A program made the translations under genes and the position numbers. A stretch of DNA of 64,000 bases from Liolophura sinensis. Taxonomy: Eukaryota > Mollusca > Polyplacophora > Chitonida > Chitonidae. The notes under the pieces are model-generated. The model saw nothing but the letters and a program-made list of their open reading frames with translations. It was not told the origin of the DNA and made no database searches. The stretch is from assembly GCF_032854445.1 (NCBI RefSeq), contig NC_088295.1, forward strand, positions 75,978,028-76,042,027, read 5' to 3'. Below are positions 33,600-45,460 of the stretch, piece after piece; the first letter of the stretch is position 1; every line of letters begins with the position of its first letter.

Positions 33600-33800
33600 T
33601 TAATTACGATCAGACGAAGCGATGGCACGATGGCACGAAGCGATATCACAAAACAATGACATGATCGAACGAAGCGATGGCACGTTGGTACTAAGCGACG
33701 ACACGAGGGAAATAAGCAGAGATGCGATGCCAATTGTTCGATTCATTGCATCATAACTTCGCACCATGATCGGTCGATAATACAAAGGAACGATGATACA
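33600..33800. repeat. Degenerate repeat, reverse relative of the 21-bp minisatellite
   Basis: Words such as GATGGCACGAAGCGAT and GAAGCGATGGCACGTTGG match the reverse complement of the unit at 32040-32340 (ACGATGATGCAAAGCGATGG). Spacing is irregular. Confidence 0.55.
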
Positions 33801-34227
33801 ACAATGACTTTAACTGGCTTCAACAGCAATCAGTGATTCAATCCCGGAGACGATTTTCTGCTGCCTTGAATTGTATAACTAAAACTCCTCAACCTTTTCG
33901 CATGTTTTCAAGCTGGATATTCCGACATTATTCTGTGTAGTAGTATTATTATTGCGGCATTATTAAAATGATGCCGCATGATAAAATTATACTTTTGTTC
34001 AGCAACAATCAAGTTACAAATGTGCATAATTTATACTGAAAATTGCTTTTTCATATGTGGGAAAGGTTGAGGAACTGGATTAAGACTACAACGCTTTTGC
34101 CAAAACCGATACCTAAATGGGAATCTGGAAGTCTGTAGTTGCTGTTAATCGTCATTCTCACTTTCGATTTGTTTCTTACATCTCAGTTCTTTACTTAACG
34201 AAATTGGAATATTTGTTTCCTGTTTTT

Positions 34228-34430
34228 TTTTTTTCAATTGATAGGTGCTTTACGCTGTATTCCAGAATATTTGACATATGACGGCAGTCAGCATTATGGT
34301 GGGAGGATACGGGATAGAGCCTTTGGGAAAAAGCACGGCTGACAAACCTATCCACGTACGATCGGAAAGGAAGCCAGTATGAGGTGGGCTTGAACACCGA
34401 CCGCACTGATTAGTGAGATCCATGAGTCAT
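34228..34430 (-). mobile_element. SINE family A, old diverged copy
   Basis: Tail TTGATAGGTGCTTTACGCTG, centre GCATTATGGTGGGAGGATAC and a recognisable GGCTTGAACACCGACCGCAC head-side part, with many substitutions. Confidence 0.75.
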
Positions 34431-34865
34431 AGTGTTGACTCGATTGGTCTTCGAGGTGAAGGCCACGAATTTGGCGGGAAATGTGATGAATTATATGATA
34501 CAAGTCAACAATGAACTAAAGGTAAATAAACATTCTTTATATATTTATAGATAATATAAAAACATGTCATTCAATAAAACAATTCTCGGAACAATTCATT
34601 CAAACATAGTCTGAAGACGCCATTTTTCAAGGCTTGTGTTTCGTCCAGGCTCACAATCTTTCAGCAACAATTTGCAGCAGCAAACACCACAACCATGTCC
34701 CGGATGTATGAAATGGTGAGTTGAGTTGATGTAACAAAAGTGGGTCCTGTCACAGTGACCTTTACTTTCAGCGTAATGAAGTTCTATACTTTGTAAGACA
34801 ATCTTACGTCATCCAGGTCATACACGTTCGCGGCTTTTACCTGTCGTATGTCGTCCATATAACGG

Positions 34866-35545
34866 TTAGAATGCAGGAGAACGACTCGCCGTCCCGAATG
34901 GTGACGGCTGTTGCCGAAGCCAAGGTGTGTTTCTTCGGAAGCCGAATCTGCCGTTATAACTCGTCATAGGTTTAACATCCTGTAAAAACTGTGCGTGACC
35001 GTCAACAGAATCTCTCGAATGTCCTGAAACACAATCAATGGAATAGCCCATTAAAATGACCATAGGCACAAAATCTGTTATTTAGTGCATATATTTATTT
35101 ATTTGATTTGTGTTTAATGCCGTACTAATAATTCTTTTTAAAGAGTACCACCTATGTAGAATTAGTTGAAGAAGATCTCAAGGCGTATACAACGTATGAA
35201 CTATGTATCCAGTCGATGATTTAACCCAGCGAACCATGTTTACCTGCCCCGAACTGGTTCCGTTTGCTGAGGTACTGATGACCATGTCCCCGCTCACTGA
35301 ACGCGTCCATGACAGGGCCTTCTATAGAGCAACCTCCATCCACTGCCTGAAGGACAAATGACATGTAGCACTGTGAGCAGTTTGGTAAGAGTGGTCTGGA
35401 TCTTCGGGATAAACGGGGGCATTTATACATATGTTGATAAACATGTGTACAGCAGTTTGTATCATATGCAAAGTGATGAAGAGCTGCCAAGTTTACATGC
35501 GTATTCAGATACTAGCTCTTGTAAAATGTCTGACTGCTCAGACCG

Positions 35546-35622
<77 letters not shown>

Positions 35623-38521
35623 TTATCATTTTTATTTTATTTTATTGGCGTTCTACATCGTACACATGGATATTTCATTTATACAAAAGCGTGGAGTAAG
35701 CGTGGAATAAGCCACGAATATCTGCAGTTTGATAGCAGATCTTCCCACATTCGACCGGAGAGGAAGCCAGCAAGAGCTGGACTTTGAAATCGCTTTAGTT
35801 AAAGGCCACAGAGTAGTTGTAAAGCGCTAACAAACTGACCGCTGGATTCTGGATCTCCGGGCCCTTGGCCAGGCTATGCCCTTAAAAAACACCACAAGTA
35901 TAATTACGCATCGTTAACACATGCTTGTCTGAATATCCTTCAAAAGCGTTCAAGGACGGCCTTGATTAAACCCAGTGACATCGTTTGGTGTGAATTCACT
36001 GTAATGTAGGCGTCTACCCATTGGCATTGCCTATATGTTTGAAATTGTGGACCAACACTTTCTGTGTATCGGCATTGGTTAACAAAATAGCACAACGGTA
36101 GGAGATTTTCAACAATAGCTTTTTCTCCGCCTACTACTGATATAGACCAGCGGGGTTGGAACATTATATCTAATCATTCCTTCACATGGTAAATTGCCAA
36201 CTTTTGTGGAATTACCGCGCGAAAAAAGCTTACGCCAATATATTAGTTTAACGTAAAGGTGCTATGGCCTTCACACAATGCAATCTGAGGGTAATGTGTA
36301 TCTTAAATAACGCAGCTGAAACTTGGCACAGTTTTCTGGGGTCATATTCGTACTGCCCGTCTAGGTTGGTTTGTCTATTGCCTGGACCAGATATGCATCC
36401 AAACAAAACACAAATTAAAACTTCCAAACCACAAGGAGTTTAAAGATTCAACTTTACGTTGAATACACGCATATAGATAACATACATATGGAGTGCTTAA
36501 TGCATTTTGTTACATAGAGCACTGGTATCCTTTTGTATCTGTTTTGTTGCACGAGTCACGTGTTATAACTGAGCACAATAGCCTTTTACCGCCTTTGCAC
36601 TCCAGGGGTCACACGCACGAAATGGTATTGTCATTATGTTTCATGTCTTTCTTTTTTCAGAAATCTCACGCACGTCATTATGTCGCTATTTAGCTACATG
36701 TCGTACTCCAGAAGTCACATGCTCGGAATGGTGTTGCTATTTAACTAGGCCTATAAGTCTTTGTCCAAAAGGCACATGCACGGAACATGTCTGATTCCTG
36801 AGGTCACACACACGGAATTGCATTGGCATTTAGTTACATGTCTTCGTCCAAAGCTCGATATTCGTATAATAATCGTAGACAATGAAGAGAATAATTACAA
36901 GTTTCATTTTAAAAACAGCTTAAAACACTAGTTCCTGAAGGAATGTGCGCAGAATAATATATAAATAGTAAACAAAGTTGGTAATTTGTACCGCAGACGA
37001 AGTCACCAGTTTTCAGGGAAGACAGTGAATATACTTAGCATGGCACGAAATTCAACCTGATAATATTTCCGTGATTAATGTCCAGACTGAATACAGATAT
37101 ACAATAAAGGCATCTTAGAGCAGACATGGAAAGGTGTTATTATCATTATCATTACATGTCTTCACAAGTCACACGCATGAAATGGTGGTGTTTATCTATT
37201 TACGTGTGACTGGTATAAGTTCATTTAACTGAACATTTGTTCATGTAACTGAGCATAATTTCATGCTACTGAGTATAAGTTCATGTAACTGAGCATATGT
37301 TCATGTAACTGAGCATTAGTTTATGTAATTGAGCATTAGTTTATATAACTGAGCTTAATTTCATGTAATTGAACATAAATTCCTGTAACTAACTATAAGT
37401 TCATGTAACTAAGTATATATATTCCATGTAACTGAGTATAAGCTATATATAAATGCGACAAAAGAAAGCTTACGGAGAGAAACCTGTCTGGTGGTCATGT
37501 TTAACTAGTGCTCTTGGACTAAAGGTGACATTTTCATTGCTGTGTGAATTCAGGTCACTTTGTCCTACCCTGACATATACGTAGCGATACATCTGACATT
37601 ATAATCAGAGAATCCACTTGTTAATGGGTCGCTGTCATTCTGCAAATGGGATAATGTGATCTAGGCCATTTTAGGGCTGTTGTCAGTGACTCAATATTTG
37701 TAGGTTTATTGACTTGATTAGGCTTTAACGCCTCAATAATATAAATATTTCGAACACATGACCCATTGTCTTATATACCTGGCTGAGGTCGCTAGATACT
37801 TAACTGGAAATCTTGAATACCATGATATCAGTAAGGTCATGGTGATAAGGCAAGAAGTGACATCAGTAGAAAATAATCCCATTTTCTCTTCCCTTCCTTG
37901 TAGTGTTGATTATACAATACCACGATTGTTTCTAAAGTTAGGTCTCAAATATTGCAATGGATACTTAAAAAAATTCTAACAAGAAATGATAATTTAAAAT
38001 AAATAGCCTAAGCGTCTTATAGGTTATGGTGATGTGGCCAAACGTGAAAGAAAAGACCAATATATTTGAGTTTATCTCCTTGCACTATCACGAGGTCAAA
38101 GGTCAAGTTTGCATGTATGGGATGATGGTAAGGATAGGGGGAGGAGTATTCGTCATAAGAATGGACAAAGAGCACCGTAAAAGAGACACTATCATTAATA
38201 ATAAACTAACTAGTCACCTTTTACTCCAACAACCCTCACCTGACCAGTTTTGTCGAGAGTCCTTTTCACTCCAATGTATTCGAAATAGTTCGCAACATGA
38301 ATGTCCTTCTGGGCGTTGTATGGGGGAAGAACTGGGCCTAGTTTGGGGTTAGTCCTCGAGAACTCACTGGAGATGTTACTGACTGCATTATTGTCCAAGA
38401 TAAACCCTTTCTCTTTCTCGAGGAGTTCTTCCGGCGTAGGAGTTGGTGGGGTCCTGTAGATTTTGTTCATGCGTTTGTTTTTAGCGTTGGAAGCAGTGGT
38501 ATCTGGTCTACTGTCGGCCAT
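34866..38521 (-). CDS. C17orf98-like cilium/sperm protein, complete three-exon gene, 180 aa
   Basis: Exons in gene order: 38521-38240 (94 codons, donor CAG|GTGAGG), 35346-35244 (acceptor CCTTCAG, donor GCAG|GTAAAC) and 35023-34866 (acceptor TGTTTCAG, ends TAA). Phases fit: 0 at the first junction, 1 at the second. The protein starts MADSRPDTTA in the good context ACCATGG. KEKGFILDNNAVSN, NPKLGPVLPPYNAQKD and VANYF match the human C17orf98 N-terminus as I recall it. GHGHQYLSKRNQFGAG matches its middle, and YNGRFGFRRNTPWLRQ its C-terminus. Human C17orf98 is about 154 aa, so the length agrees with a longer N-terminus here. No membrane segment or signal peptide is visible. The family is expressed with ciliated and sperm cells; a role as a microtubule-lining protein is my inference. 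An RFX X-box lies 236 bp upstream of the start. The large first intron holds SINE pieces, a TA microsatellite and a 20-bp repeat array. Confidence 0.85.
35090..35135 (-). mobile_element. SINE family A tail fragment inside the C17orf98-like gene
   Basis: ATTTATTTGATTTGTGTTTA ATGCCGTACT-like tail sequence only, in the second intron. Confidence 0.55.
35553..35617. repeat. TA microsatellite
   Basis: About 32 uninterrupted AT units in the first intron of the C17orf98-like gene, directly before a SINE tail. Confidence 0.95.
35630..35800 (-). mobile_element. SINE family A, old copy
   Basis: TTTTATTGGCGTTCTACATC, GATCTTCCCACATTCGACCG and GGAAGCCAGCAAGAGCTGGA follow the family order with heavy drift. 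Confidence 0.65.
35801..37211. other. Intron of the C17orf98-like gene, nothing else recognised
   Basis: A word like CAT(G)T...GTCACACGCACGGAATGG recurs loosely at about 36605, 36715, 36790 and 37160, suggesting an old degenerate repeat. No exon was seen. Confidence 0.4.
37212..37443. repeat. 20-bp tandem repeat, about 11 units
   Basis: Unit close to TTCATGTAACTGAGCATAAG, drifting towards both ends; lies within the first intron of the C17orf98-like gene. Confidence 0.9.
37444..38239. other. Intron, nothing recognised
   Basis: No supported feature between the 20-bp array and the first exon of the C17orf98-like gene. Confidence 0.35.
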
Positions 38522-38756
38522 GGTTCCTTCAAGTCTATGTTTTTCGATGACTAAAATGGCTTAATCTTCCACACTACGACTTGGATGTCTCGAAAGTTAT
38601 AATCTGCCACTCGGCATGTACCTTAGACACTTGCTGTTATACTGGTTTACACAAACTGTATAGAGCAAACAAGCAAACACCTATAACCACAGTGGTTAGA
38701 GATGTATTTATGCCAGACGGTGTCGAGTGCCAGGAATACAATCATTTCCGCGCTGT

Positions 38757-38768
38757 GTTGCTAGCAAC
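38757..38768. promoter_or_regulatory. RFX-type X-box upstream of the C17orf98-like gene
   Basis: GTTGCTAGCAAC is a perfect 12-bp palindrome with the GTTGC / GCAAC half sites recognised by RFX factors, which switch on ciliary genes in animals. It lies 236 bp upstream of the predicted start codon at 38521. Binding is inferred. Confidence 0.6.
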
Positions 38769-39879
38769 CACTGCGAATTCGGCACGCACGCATGCCTAGT
38801 GCGACAGCCAGGTTGACAGGTTCGGGTTTTCACGTGTTGAGGAATAATAGCGAGTGCAATCATAACCCATGACTATAATCTGTAAGTACATAGAGACGGC
38901 GAGCGGGTTGAGGCGCTCAACCATGCCGTGTTAACATCACTAGGCTCGGCCGTTTAAACCCGCTATTAATGCATGCTTGCCTAAGCCACAAGATTTCCGT
39001 GGCGTATTCAACCTGCAAACGTAGTGTCAATACTTACCGATATATTGTCAGAAACTTAATAGCATTAACATTTCCACTGCGCATTACTCGAAGGGCCTGT
39101 GTTTGGGTATGTTCTATTATTAAATTACTTCACCGTCACAGCGCAAACTCATTTTGCTTCTTGGGTTTCACTTTAAGTGCATTATTTTATGTTTGGGTGC
39201 AAGTCTAAGACCATGGAGATGACTTTAATCGTCGCTACCAATCTTTATCCGCACTTACACCAAACACCGGCAGATAATCGTATCAATAGATTTATTCTCA
39301 CAATTTTCAGTAAAATTCCATATAAATGGGTTACTCCCTCGTTTATAATATGAAAAGCATGGTGGTAAATGCAGAGTTGTGGTTACCAAACTGTGCTTTA
39401 ATGTGTAAAAGACAAAGATATTTGTCCTATACATATAACCTTATATCCTAGCACAACTGACTTTTATGACATAATTTAACACCAAGCTACATGTATCATG
39501 TCCCCTAAATCAGATCAGAGTTTAAGATTTTGGTAATAGCTTAATTCCCGTCAGTTCACGACAAAATTCTACATTTTATTCATTGCCTTGACAGCTGGAA
39601 TTTAACCCGTACAGAATACATGTAGTTTATAAAACAGTGACATCAGCTCATTGTCTCTTCATGCTTTGGAGAGGCCTGCTTACGTATTTGATTTAACGAA
39701 TATATCAAGTCAAAGCTTCAACCTTGCAAACAGTCATCACTTTTTGTAGCTGTCGAAATATTCTCCCTTTTTTTGGTATCCAAACCAGTGTGACTTGTCA
39801 AAGCATATATTTCTGTGTTGAAAAGTTGAATGAGAAGTAGATGATGGAGTTTTCTGCTCAAAGTTTTCCCATTGTGTTT
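38769..39879. other. No gene recognised
   Basis: Mixed AT-rich sequence; short frames only. Confidence 0.35.
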
Positions 39880-40090
39880 ATTTGTTTGACTGATGTTAAA
39901 CTCCGTGTTTAAGGAATTTTCATTCGTATATTTATAGGTGGAGGAAGCCGGAGTGCCCAAGGTAATCCACCGCCCTTGATAAACTTCATAACTTATAGCA
40001 GCAGTCGAAACAGCTAGCGCTGGATTCGATCACGCGACCTGATTGGTTAAATGCCTGATAGTCTTCCCTACTGTATCCTTACCTTCGACA
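39880..40090 (-). mobile_element. SINE family D, second copy
   Basis: Reads, on the - strand, GATCGAATCCAGCGCTAGC (B-box side), GGATTACCTTGGGCACTCC and a tail ending CATCAGTCAAACAAATAAAC. It matches the + strand copy at 31017. Confidence 0.6.
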
Positions 40091-40984
40091 ATTGGACCAG
40101 TTTCTGAATCCAGTAACGAAGAACGTTTGTCGTGATTATAAAGTGGACCAAATTGCCCGCTGACGCAATTCTAAATAGTTTTGTATGATTTTGCGATAAC
40201 AGAAGGCAAGTTGGACGTTAACTCCACTATTTACATAAAAGCTTCGGTGGTTGTTCATGGTATACGAATGTATTGTGTACACAAACCTTATTACACAGTA
40301 AACATTTGCACCACCAAACTCATGTAATCACGGAAAACCACTGGTTGTTGTCAACAGTGCATATGCACGCACTGCATAGGCCTACACGAGCCATATTACA
40401 CCGTAGATGCACCGTGAATTTTGTGAATTATACTCAGGAGCTTCTCTAACAAAACCTCGTAAATCAATTGTTCGTACGGCACTATAACGTAGACAACGTC
40501 TTTTACGAAAACTGTTACAAGAAATGCGAATTACTTGTGTGAAAGTGGCCCGTTACCTTGCTCCTGCACGGCTTTGGAATCATGTATAAATGTATGAAAT
40601 ATATTCACTGAGAGACCAGTTAAGTGGTGAAATCTTGTATTATTACAACAAACTGTTTAGCTATGAAGCCAACTGGAATATATCAAACCTCCGGCGGAGC
40701 AATTTATGATCATCTTTAAACTTGTGATACAAAATCGTATTTGCTCAGTACAGCCCAGACATGTTCAGGGCTACGTTAAACCAGCATCAATGAAATAAAT
40801 GCATTGTGTGTGTATAAATGAAATTATCTCACGACCACTAAATGTAAATTCAAAACAAGATATAAAAACTTTATTGAAATGATATTTTGATATCTTTTTG
40901 CTAAATAAGTAATAATTAAGTAAAGCTATTAAAAAAGCTACGAAGTTTAAGAATAGCTAACATTAACAGTTAGAATAAAACCCA
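40091..40984. other. No gene or repeat recognised
   Basis: AT-rich, nothing supported. Confidence 0.35.
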
Positions 40985-41040
40985 AAATGAGATAAAAAGA
41001 CAAGGCGCCGAATTTCAGTGGTGGCGTGTGACCTTTTGCC
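40985..41040 (-). repeat. Dispersed repeat R1, fragment
   Basis: On the - strand: TGGCAAAAGGTCACACGCCA followed by a GAAATTCGGCG block, matching the first block of R1 copy 1. Confidence 0.55.
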
Positions 41041-41219
41041 ACATATTTTTTTAATTAATAAATAAATGTACATGAAATATAATATAAATATATGTACCAT
41101 GTAATCGCATAATTTCTATCCGTGCATGGTTGATCAGTATAAATCATAGCTTAATTCATCGCTCGACAAAGTGGAGGCCATGGTCAATCATGTTAACTAA
41201 CATTTCTGATATGATATGT

Positions 41220-41668
41220 TTTTATTTATTGGATTGTTGGAAATGCTTAAGAATTTTCCGTTTATGCGATTTGAATCAGTGTTTTGAGATGAGGAAACCG
41301 GAGTGGCCGGGATAAAGCTCCGACGTTTGGCGCGTTAGTGACTAACTTTCCCCTGTGCGACGTTCAAACATTCACGTCATGTATTTTGGTAGAAAATTAT
41401 GAAGTAGTCTTTCCCAAACTTTGGACTAGGCAAACGGTTACACTAGCATCGTTGACCGATGTTATTGTAACCAAATTACCAAGGTCGGATATAAAAAAAA
41501 GCAGGTCTTGGAACATTCATAGAATTTTATTAAATTTAACCCGCAAACCGCCATTTTATTTTAATATCCCCCTTTTTATCATTCTTGGCCCATGTGATTA
41601 AAACGCTGGCTGCCGTCGTATAAGTGAAATATTGTTGAGTACGGCGTAAAATCCCAACTAAATAAACA
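41220..41668. mobile_element. SINE fragments (family D on -, then family A on +)
   Basis: 41220-41355 includes GAGGAAACCGGAGTGGCCGG in family D style on the - strand. 41601-41668 is a family A tail on the + strand (GGCTGCCGTCGTATAAGTG to AACTAAATAAAC). The stretch between is unassigned. Confidence 0.55.
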
Positions 41669-43275
41669 TATCCCCTTTCGAGGATTACTATGAGAGTAAA
41701 GGCAACATAGCCTCCTGTCCTCTCAAGGGCCTCAACCGCTTCACAGTCAACTCCAGGCGTTTCATGCAAAAGTTGTTTCCCTTCTTCCACGCTTCACCAA
41801 ACTATATTTATAACCTCTTCACCTCTCTATTTCGTTCTCCTAGTGCTGGTATACATTAACTACATGTAGTTATAAAAATACCACACTACAATACTTACTT
41901 TTGCAAAGGTAACCAACGCAGATCAGGAAGTGAGATTGATTTGTTGAACGTTTTTAATTATTAGCTGTCCTTGACCACGTTTTTATGTCGTTGGAGGCGA
42001 GCGAAAGCGATTATGATGTTATGTTAACACTGTCACAAAATGTTCGGAGAATTACTGCTTGTTGTTATGTAACACTGTCTTATGTCGCATTGAGACTTAT
42101 AGGTACGGTGTTCAACATTATAAATGTCACAAATCTTCTAATTTAAGACTATGTTACAAAACTACAGACAATGTTCACACGGCGCAGTATTTTAAGATGT
42201 TTCCTCTCATAATTTACGGCATCGTTTTAACACTTAGAAAACGTGGACAACTTAACATTTGCGTTTAAAAAGAGTTTATATAAGGAGTTTTTTTATGTAT
42301 TTTGTATTGTTTTGTCAAGCAGAGTTCTCATAAGAACAAATGTCATAATTATAACAACAATCTCACACAGATAATGTAGTATGATAGTCCATTAACATTG
42401 AATACGTCTATCCTCCGCTCGACGGATCAATGTCGCCGTTTTCTTTATATATAGATAATGTAATCCAACCCACTTGAGTATCCCAAACAGTAGTTCAGCA
42501 TCAAAACACTGGCAAAACAGTTCCTCTAATGTTTGTCCGACACTTATAGATTTATCGCATTTATATTGCACATTCATTTAATTGGAACATTGTCATATGT
42601 GTGTTTTATACAGAAAAAATGTACACGAGATAGTCACAACGGATATTTTCTTTCACACTGTAGGAAAACCGAATCACTGCTGATTGGCTGATGAGTAAGA
42701 CAGAAAGGTAAGTGTCAAGGTGACTTATTGGTGCTGTAAATTCATGTAGAAATCAGCTTGTGTGCTATATTTTTACCTGAGAATGTAGGTGGAGCACATT
42801 TGGTTTTCAAGAAAGCCCCCAAAATTGAGGTTGTACATTAATTGCAATATTGTGTTACATTAGTAACAGGCGGTGGTGATAAATATAGGTTTACCTCTCA
42901 GGTGCACTTACTAATTTGCTTGATATCCGCATTGATAATCATTAAAAATGAAGTGTGTGTACATGTATATACAGATCGAGTTGGCGAATGCGCGTTCATG
43001 ATTAAAAGGTATATCAATAGTATAGTATCGCATAGATTCCTAGTTGCAGAAAAAAAAAACAAAGTCGTTTCCTACTGTGCTGCTTGTAACTACTTTAAAA
43101 TCCCATTCATCGCTTTGGTTTGCCCATACGCAACTGAGGATGCGGCTTTAAAAATGTGCATAAGTGTGCAATTGACTTATGGTGTATTATGCCTGCATAT
43201 ATGTTGTGCAAACTTTTTAACTAATTTTCACTATAAAGCTGAACTTCAGATTGAATTTTGATGATCCTTCTGTTC
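41669..43275. other. No recognised gene; one orphan frame of 139 codons
   Basis: 42842-43261 (+) is open for 139 codons starting MQYCVTLVTGGG and is Cys-rich with a hydrophobic patch (LLICLISALIII). No family is recognised and no splice or promoter context was found, so it is not called as a gene. Confidence 0.3.
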
Positions 43276-43400
43276 ATGCTGGCTTCCTCTCCGCTAGCAG
43301 CCTATGGATGGTCATGGGTTTCCCCCGGGCACTATAGAATGCCTCAAACCATTATGCTAGCCACGTTGCAGAAGTGAAATATTGTTGAGAAAGGCGATTC
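43276..43400 (+). mobile_element. SINE family A fragment
   Basis: GCTGGCTTCCTCTCCGCTAG, GGATGGTCATGGGTTTCCCC and GTGAAATATTGTTGAG follow the family order; head missing. Confidence 0.75.
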
Positions 43401-45202
43401 GACATGATCTCTCGATGGTGGTCAATTTCGGCCAATTTATCCGTATTGAATCCCAAGAAAATGTTTGTAGTCAAACCTGAACTGATCTTTCAGTCACGCG
43501 ATTGCATCAAATCCAAGGCACTGTGCATAATTTTCATGTAGATCGTTTGCGATGCCCGTGAGAAGTTCGTAGGATAAAATCAAAGGGGATATCTTTGGAT
43601 TTATCAAGACTCGCCATTATCCCAAAAGTCTTATTGTGCGATCAGTTCAAGATTTACCACAACTGCCCGCGATGTTTGGCTCACAGGCTGTCTTGCCTCA
43701 CAACTAGTTGTAAGTGCACGTGTGACCAAGTGTTAACGCGCTTATTTCACCGCAGCCGATTGACCATGGTCATTCGTAAACCTGCTCCCCGTCATATTAG
43801 TGGAACTGGTTGAATAAGGCCACGGTAAATACTTCCACGGTAGTGTGATAATTACTTTAGTGGAATTAAATACAACTGAATCAGCAAATATTTTTCCATT
43901 TATTTCCCTGTTTTTAAATGCCATGCTCGAGGACTGGTTGCTTGGTGGCGATCAGTGTACAGGAGGACGAAACCAGAGAGCACAGAGTAAACCACAGATC
44001 TTTGACTGGCGAACTTTCCTATACAAATACGTACACTGAGTTGCCTGAAAATACGTAGTTTTCAACGAATGTAAGAGGGTGTAAATGGTCATATTAGTGT
44101 CATCGACTGATTATTGTCATCTAGACCTTACGAACCGCGAGAGAGGAGCATTACACAATATATGTTTGTTTGAACTTTGTCAACTGACCGTTTATCTGAC
44201 ATTTCATCCGGACAAAACAATGACCAATATTCCCCCCCCCCCACCCCGACACTAGACTTTCTGATAGATCATTAGCAAGCACATGAGGCATATGATACAG
44301 AGAACACTGAAGGCACAATATAGTTACTTTAAGCAATAGAGACATTGTGATATTCTGATATATTATCAACAAAGTTCTGCCACATCACGGTGACATATCA
44401 GTCATGTTTTTTGACGAAAATTTACACTCACATTATATTAAATTATACACTCACAATATGAGTGACTTCTCATTCACATCAGGTTATCTTGTAAACCAAA
44501 TATCAGATATGCTTAAACAAGTAAAAACGATGTTTTGGTATCTAGCATGTAATGTTGTGCATAATATCTTGAACAACACAACGACTAAGCAAATCTTTCA
44601 TTTTAAAAAAATTGCTTGGAAAAATCACGACTTCAATACAAATATTAATCATATCCATTCCGACCTGTTTACAGATTCACTTTACTAAGAATTACGCTTT
44701 AAGTAAAAAGTCAAACAATACGGCAGATGGTGTATCATAAAATTTATGTTTGGAGTGATTAAGCTGAATGCTACATATATATTTTTTAAAAAGTAAAGCA
44801 AAAAACTTGTACCTAGGTTTACCAATATAAAAGTACAAGTCTGTAAAAGGCTAAATCATTAATATAAGTAACACTGAGAAAGATCTTCGAGCGAACAGCG
44901 ATATTTAAATTACCCCAAAGAAGCAGAGATCCAAAAGATGTTAATCAGATTAATTCCCAGAAAGCAAACAACCATAAGTCACTCTCATATGGAAGTCGTA
45001 TAAGGTCATCATGGTAACATTGTAACATCGCATTCAGCATCGCAGTGTCATCCCTAATAGTGTCTAGGTGGGAGGGGGGAGATGGGGCAAATCACATCTA
45101 ACGGTGGGGGGGGGGGGGGGAGGTGAGAGCATCTTAAGACGATGTTATGAAGCGATGTTGGAATAGTGACCTTAACCGGCTTCCATACTGATCAGGTCCA
45201 TA
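43401..45202. other. No gene recognised; SINE shred, C run and G run
   Basis: 43955-44040 resembles a family D tail region (GGAGGACGAAACCAGAGAGC). There is a C run near 44232-44242 and a G run near 45103-45121. The missing C-terminal exons of a C17orf98-like gene were looked for here and not found. Confidence 0.35.
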
Positions 45203-45460
45203 TTATCTCGCACTTCGCGTCACACCTAATAAATGCTTAACGTCTTGTCGCATAAAGTAAGCTCGTGCATTTTTATCACGAGAAGCATCATACGGCGGGA
45301 TTATGTCTTTGTACTTTGTCCGCTTCTTCTCCGTAATGATGGCATCGTTGACAAACTCTCTCTCCATTTTGGCCAGGTCAGACGTATTGGGAGTGGACCG
45401 GCATCGGTGACGCATACTAAGCTTATTGCCGCTTTTGCGTGTCCCTGCTACGTCGTATTC
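45203..45460 (-). CDS. Exon with a C17orf98-type N-terminal domain (second domain copy)
   Basis: Acceptor TTTTTACAG directly precedes GAATACGACG at 45460. The exon reads in phase 0 as EYDVAGTRKSGNKLSMRH, then MEREFVNDAIITEKK, IIPPYDASRDKNARAYF and VKHLLGVTRSAR before a stop at 45203. It matches the first exon of the gene at 38521 over the E-x-x-F / PPY-A-x-x-D / YF-x-x-x-V-K pattern. A donor G|GTGTGA near the end could replace the stop. It may join the exon at 47650-48351 (both phase 0) or the exon at 49645-49930; the sequence does not decide. Matching middle and C-terminal exons were not found, so it may be a partial gene copy. Its acceptor region is repeated in the array at 45431-45990. Confidence 0.7.
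   Translation of the reverse strand, partial: EYDVAGTRKSGNKLSMRHRCRSTPNTSDLAKMEREFVNDAIITEKKRTKYKDIIPPYDASRDKNARAYFMRQDVKHLLGVTRSAR

Noticed and set aside
42842-43261. 139-codon + strand frame as a gene
   Set aside because: No family, no splice or promoter context, and AT-rich DNA gives such frames by chance.
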